From the NCBI RefSeq assembly GCF_025399795.1, contig NZ_JAODTZ010000007.1, forward strand, positions 62,001 through 126,000: 64,000 nt of DNA, given 5' to 3'. Positions 63,375 through 64,000 of this stretch are shown here, piece after piece. The position numbers and the translations under genes are program-made. The notes under the pieces are model-generated. The model was given only the letters and a program-made list of their open reading frames with translations, made no database searches and was not told the DNA's origin. The stretch comes from Streptomyces rhizosphaerihabitans (GTDB lineage Bacteria > Actinomycetota > Actinomycetes > Streptomycetales > Streptomycetaceae). How positions within the stretch are numbered: the stretch's first letter is position 1; the number at the start of each line of letters is the position of its first letter.

Positions 63375-64000
63375 CTATCGCGGGACGCGGACCACGCCTT
63401 CCTGGATCACCGAGATGGCCAGCCGGCCGTCCTGGGTGTAGATCCGGGCCTGGCCGAGGCCGCGGCCGCCGGATGCCGACGGTGACTCCTGGTCGTACAG
63501 CAGCCATTCGTCGGCGCGGAACGGGCGGTGGAACCACATCGCGTGGTCCAGCGAGGCGCCGACGACATCGCCGGTCACCCAGCCGCCGCGCCCGTGGGCG
63601 AGCAGGATGGAGTCGAGGAGCGTCATGTCCGAGACGTACGTCGCGAGGACGACGTGCAGCAGCGGGTCGTCGGCGAGCTTGCCGTTGGTGCGGAACCACA
63701 CCTGGGAGCGCGGCTCGCGGGCCTCGCCGACGGTGGCGTACGGCGGCGCGTCGACATAGCGCAGATCGACGGACTCCCGGGCCTCCAGGATGCGCTCCAC
63801 GACCTCGGCGTCGGTGAAGACGTCGGCGTACAGGGGAAGCAGTTCGGCGGCCGTGGGCAGCGTCTCCGGGTCGGGCGCGGGCGGCATCGGCGCCTGGTGC
63901 TCCATGCCCTCCTCGTACGCCTGGAAGGACGCGGAGAGATGGAAGATCGGCTGTCCGTGCTGGACCGCGACCACCCTGCGGGTGGTGAAGGAGCGGCCGT
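63375..64000 (-). CDS. tesB: Acyl-CoA thioesterase II (5' end outside window)
   Basis: The visible 208 codons are the C-terminal part of a double-hotdog thioesterase: RSFTTRRVVAVQHGQPIFHLSASFQ at the edge, ESVDLRYVDAPPY, LLHVVLATYVSDMTLLDSILLAHG (the conserved Asp/Thr of the active site), and SLDHAMWFHRPFRADEWLLYDQESPSASGGRGLGQARIYTQDGRLAISVIQEGVVR, the classic TesB C-terminus. It hydrolyses acyl-CoA to free fatty acid and CoA in the cytoplasm. The start lies beyond the window. It precedes the CDF gene by 45 bp on the same strand. Confidence 0.93.
   Translation of the reverse strand, partial: GRSFTTRRVVAVQHGQPIFHLSASFQAYEEGMEHQAPMPPAPDPETLPTAAELLPLYADVFTDAEVVERILEARESVDLRYVDAPPYATVGEAREPRSQVWFRTNGKLADDPLLHVVLATYVSDMTLLDSILLAHGRGGWVTGDVVGASLDHAMWFHRPFRADEWLLYDQESPSASGGRGLGQARIYTQDGRLAISVIQEGVVRVPR

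Overview
The window is high-GC actinobacterial DNA. GC-biased third codon positions, GTG starts, purine-rich ribosome binding sites, mycothiol-type and PucR-type families and the gene set itself all point to a Streptomyces chromosome. The content looks like core chromosome: citrate synthase, RecD2, inositol catabolism, copper export, and no phage, plasmid or biosynthetic cluster. From memory the order copZ-copA / citrate synthase / RecD2-like helicase and a GH3 glucosaminidase resembles the SCO2730-SCO2760 part of S. coelicolor; I could not check this. No tRNA, rRNA or CRISPR array was seen.

Layout. 1-3272: an ABC-2 permease (cut by the window edge) coupled to an unusual protein joining an exported alpha/beta-hydrolase to an ABC ATPase. 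3389-6577: GNAT, APC permease, lipoprotein. 6650-14180: myo-inositol catabolism, with iolC, a Cgl0159-type aldolase-like gene, iolB, iolD and mmsA as one leftward coupled operon and a divergent IolE-like TIM barrel. A GntR-like palindrome lies between the two directions. 14512-19149: small HTH protein, zinc alcohol dehydrogenase, and an MMPL exporter divergent from a TetR regulator across nested inverted repeats. 19349-22973: PrsW-type protease, then copZ-copA behind a CsoR-type operator that overlaps the prsW stop codon. 23556-27386: citrate synthase and RecD2 helicase.

27637-32180: a LacI regulator divergent from three overlapping genes (Gfo/Idh/MocA oxidoreductase, DUF993 aldolase-like protein, TIM-barrel isomerase), apparently an oxidise / isomerise / retro-aldol route for an unknown sugar or cyclitol. 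32524-34589: MarR-GNAT fusion and an MHYT sensor. 34570-40784: serine hydrolase, GNAT, a second Gfo/Idh/MocA oxidoreductase, an EPSP synthase with an unusual active-site loop coupled to an EamA exporter, and a divergent LysR regulator. 41377-54598: mostly secreted or envelope functions (GH3 NagZ-like enzyme, S37 peptidase, two small secreted proteins, fused heterodimer-type ABC exporter, class A beta-lactamase-like hydrolase, GT39 membrane glycosyltransferase, endonuclease I).

54766-60691: a sodium:solute symporter, an agmatinase-family ureohydrolase and a ThDP enzyme divergent from a PucR regulator, a plausible guanidino-compound pathway. 60790-64000: phosphatase-family protein, DinB/mycothiol-type protein, CDF metal transporter and a partial acyl-CoA thioesterase II.

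The intergenic DNA is rich in GC tandem repeats with 15-34 bp units, one 15-bp array lying in frame inside iolC, plus one MITE-like element of about 200 bp. Strong hairpin terminators separate most convergent gene pairs.
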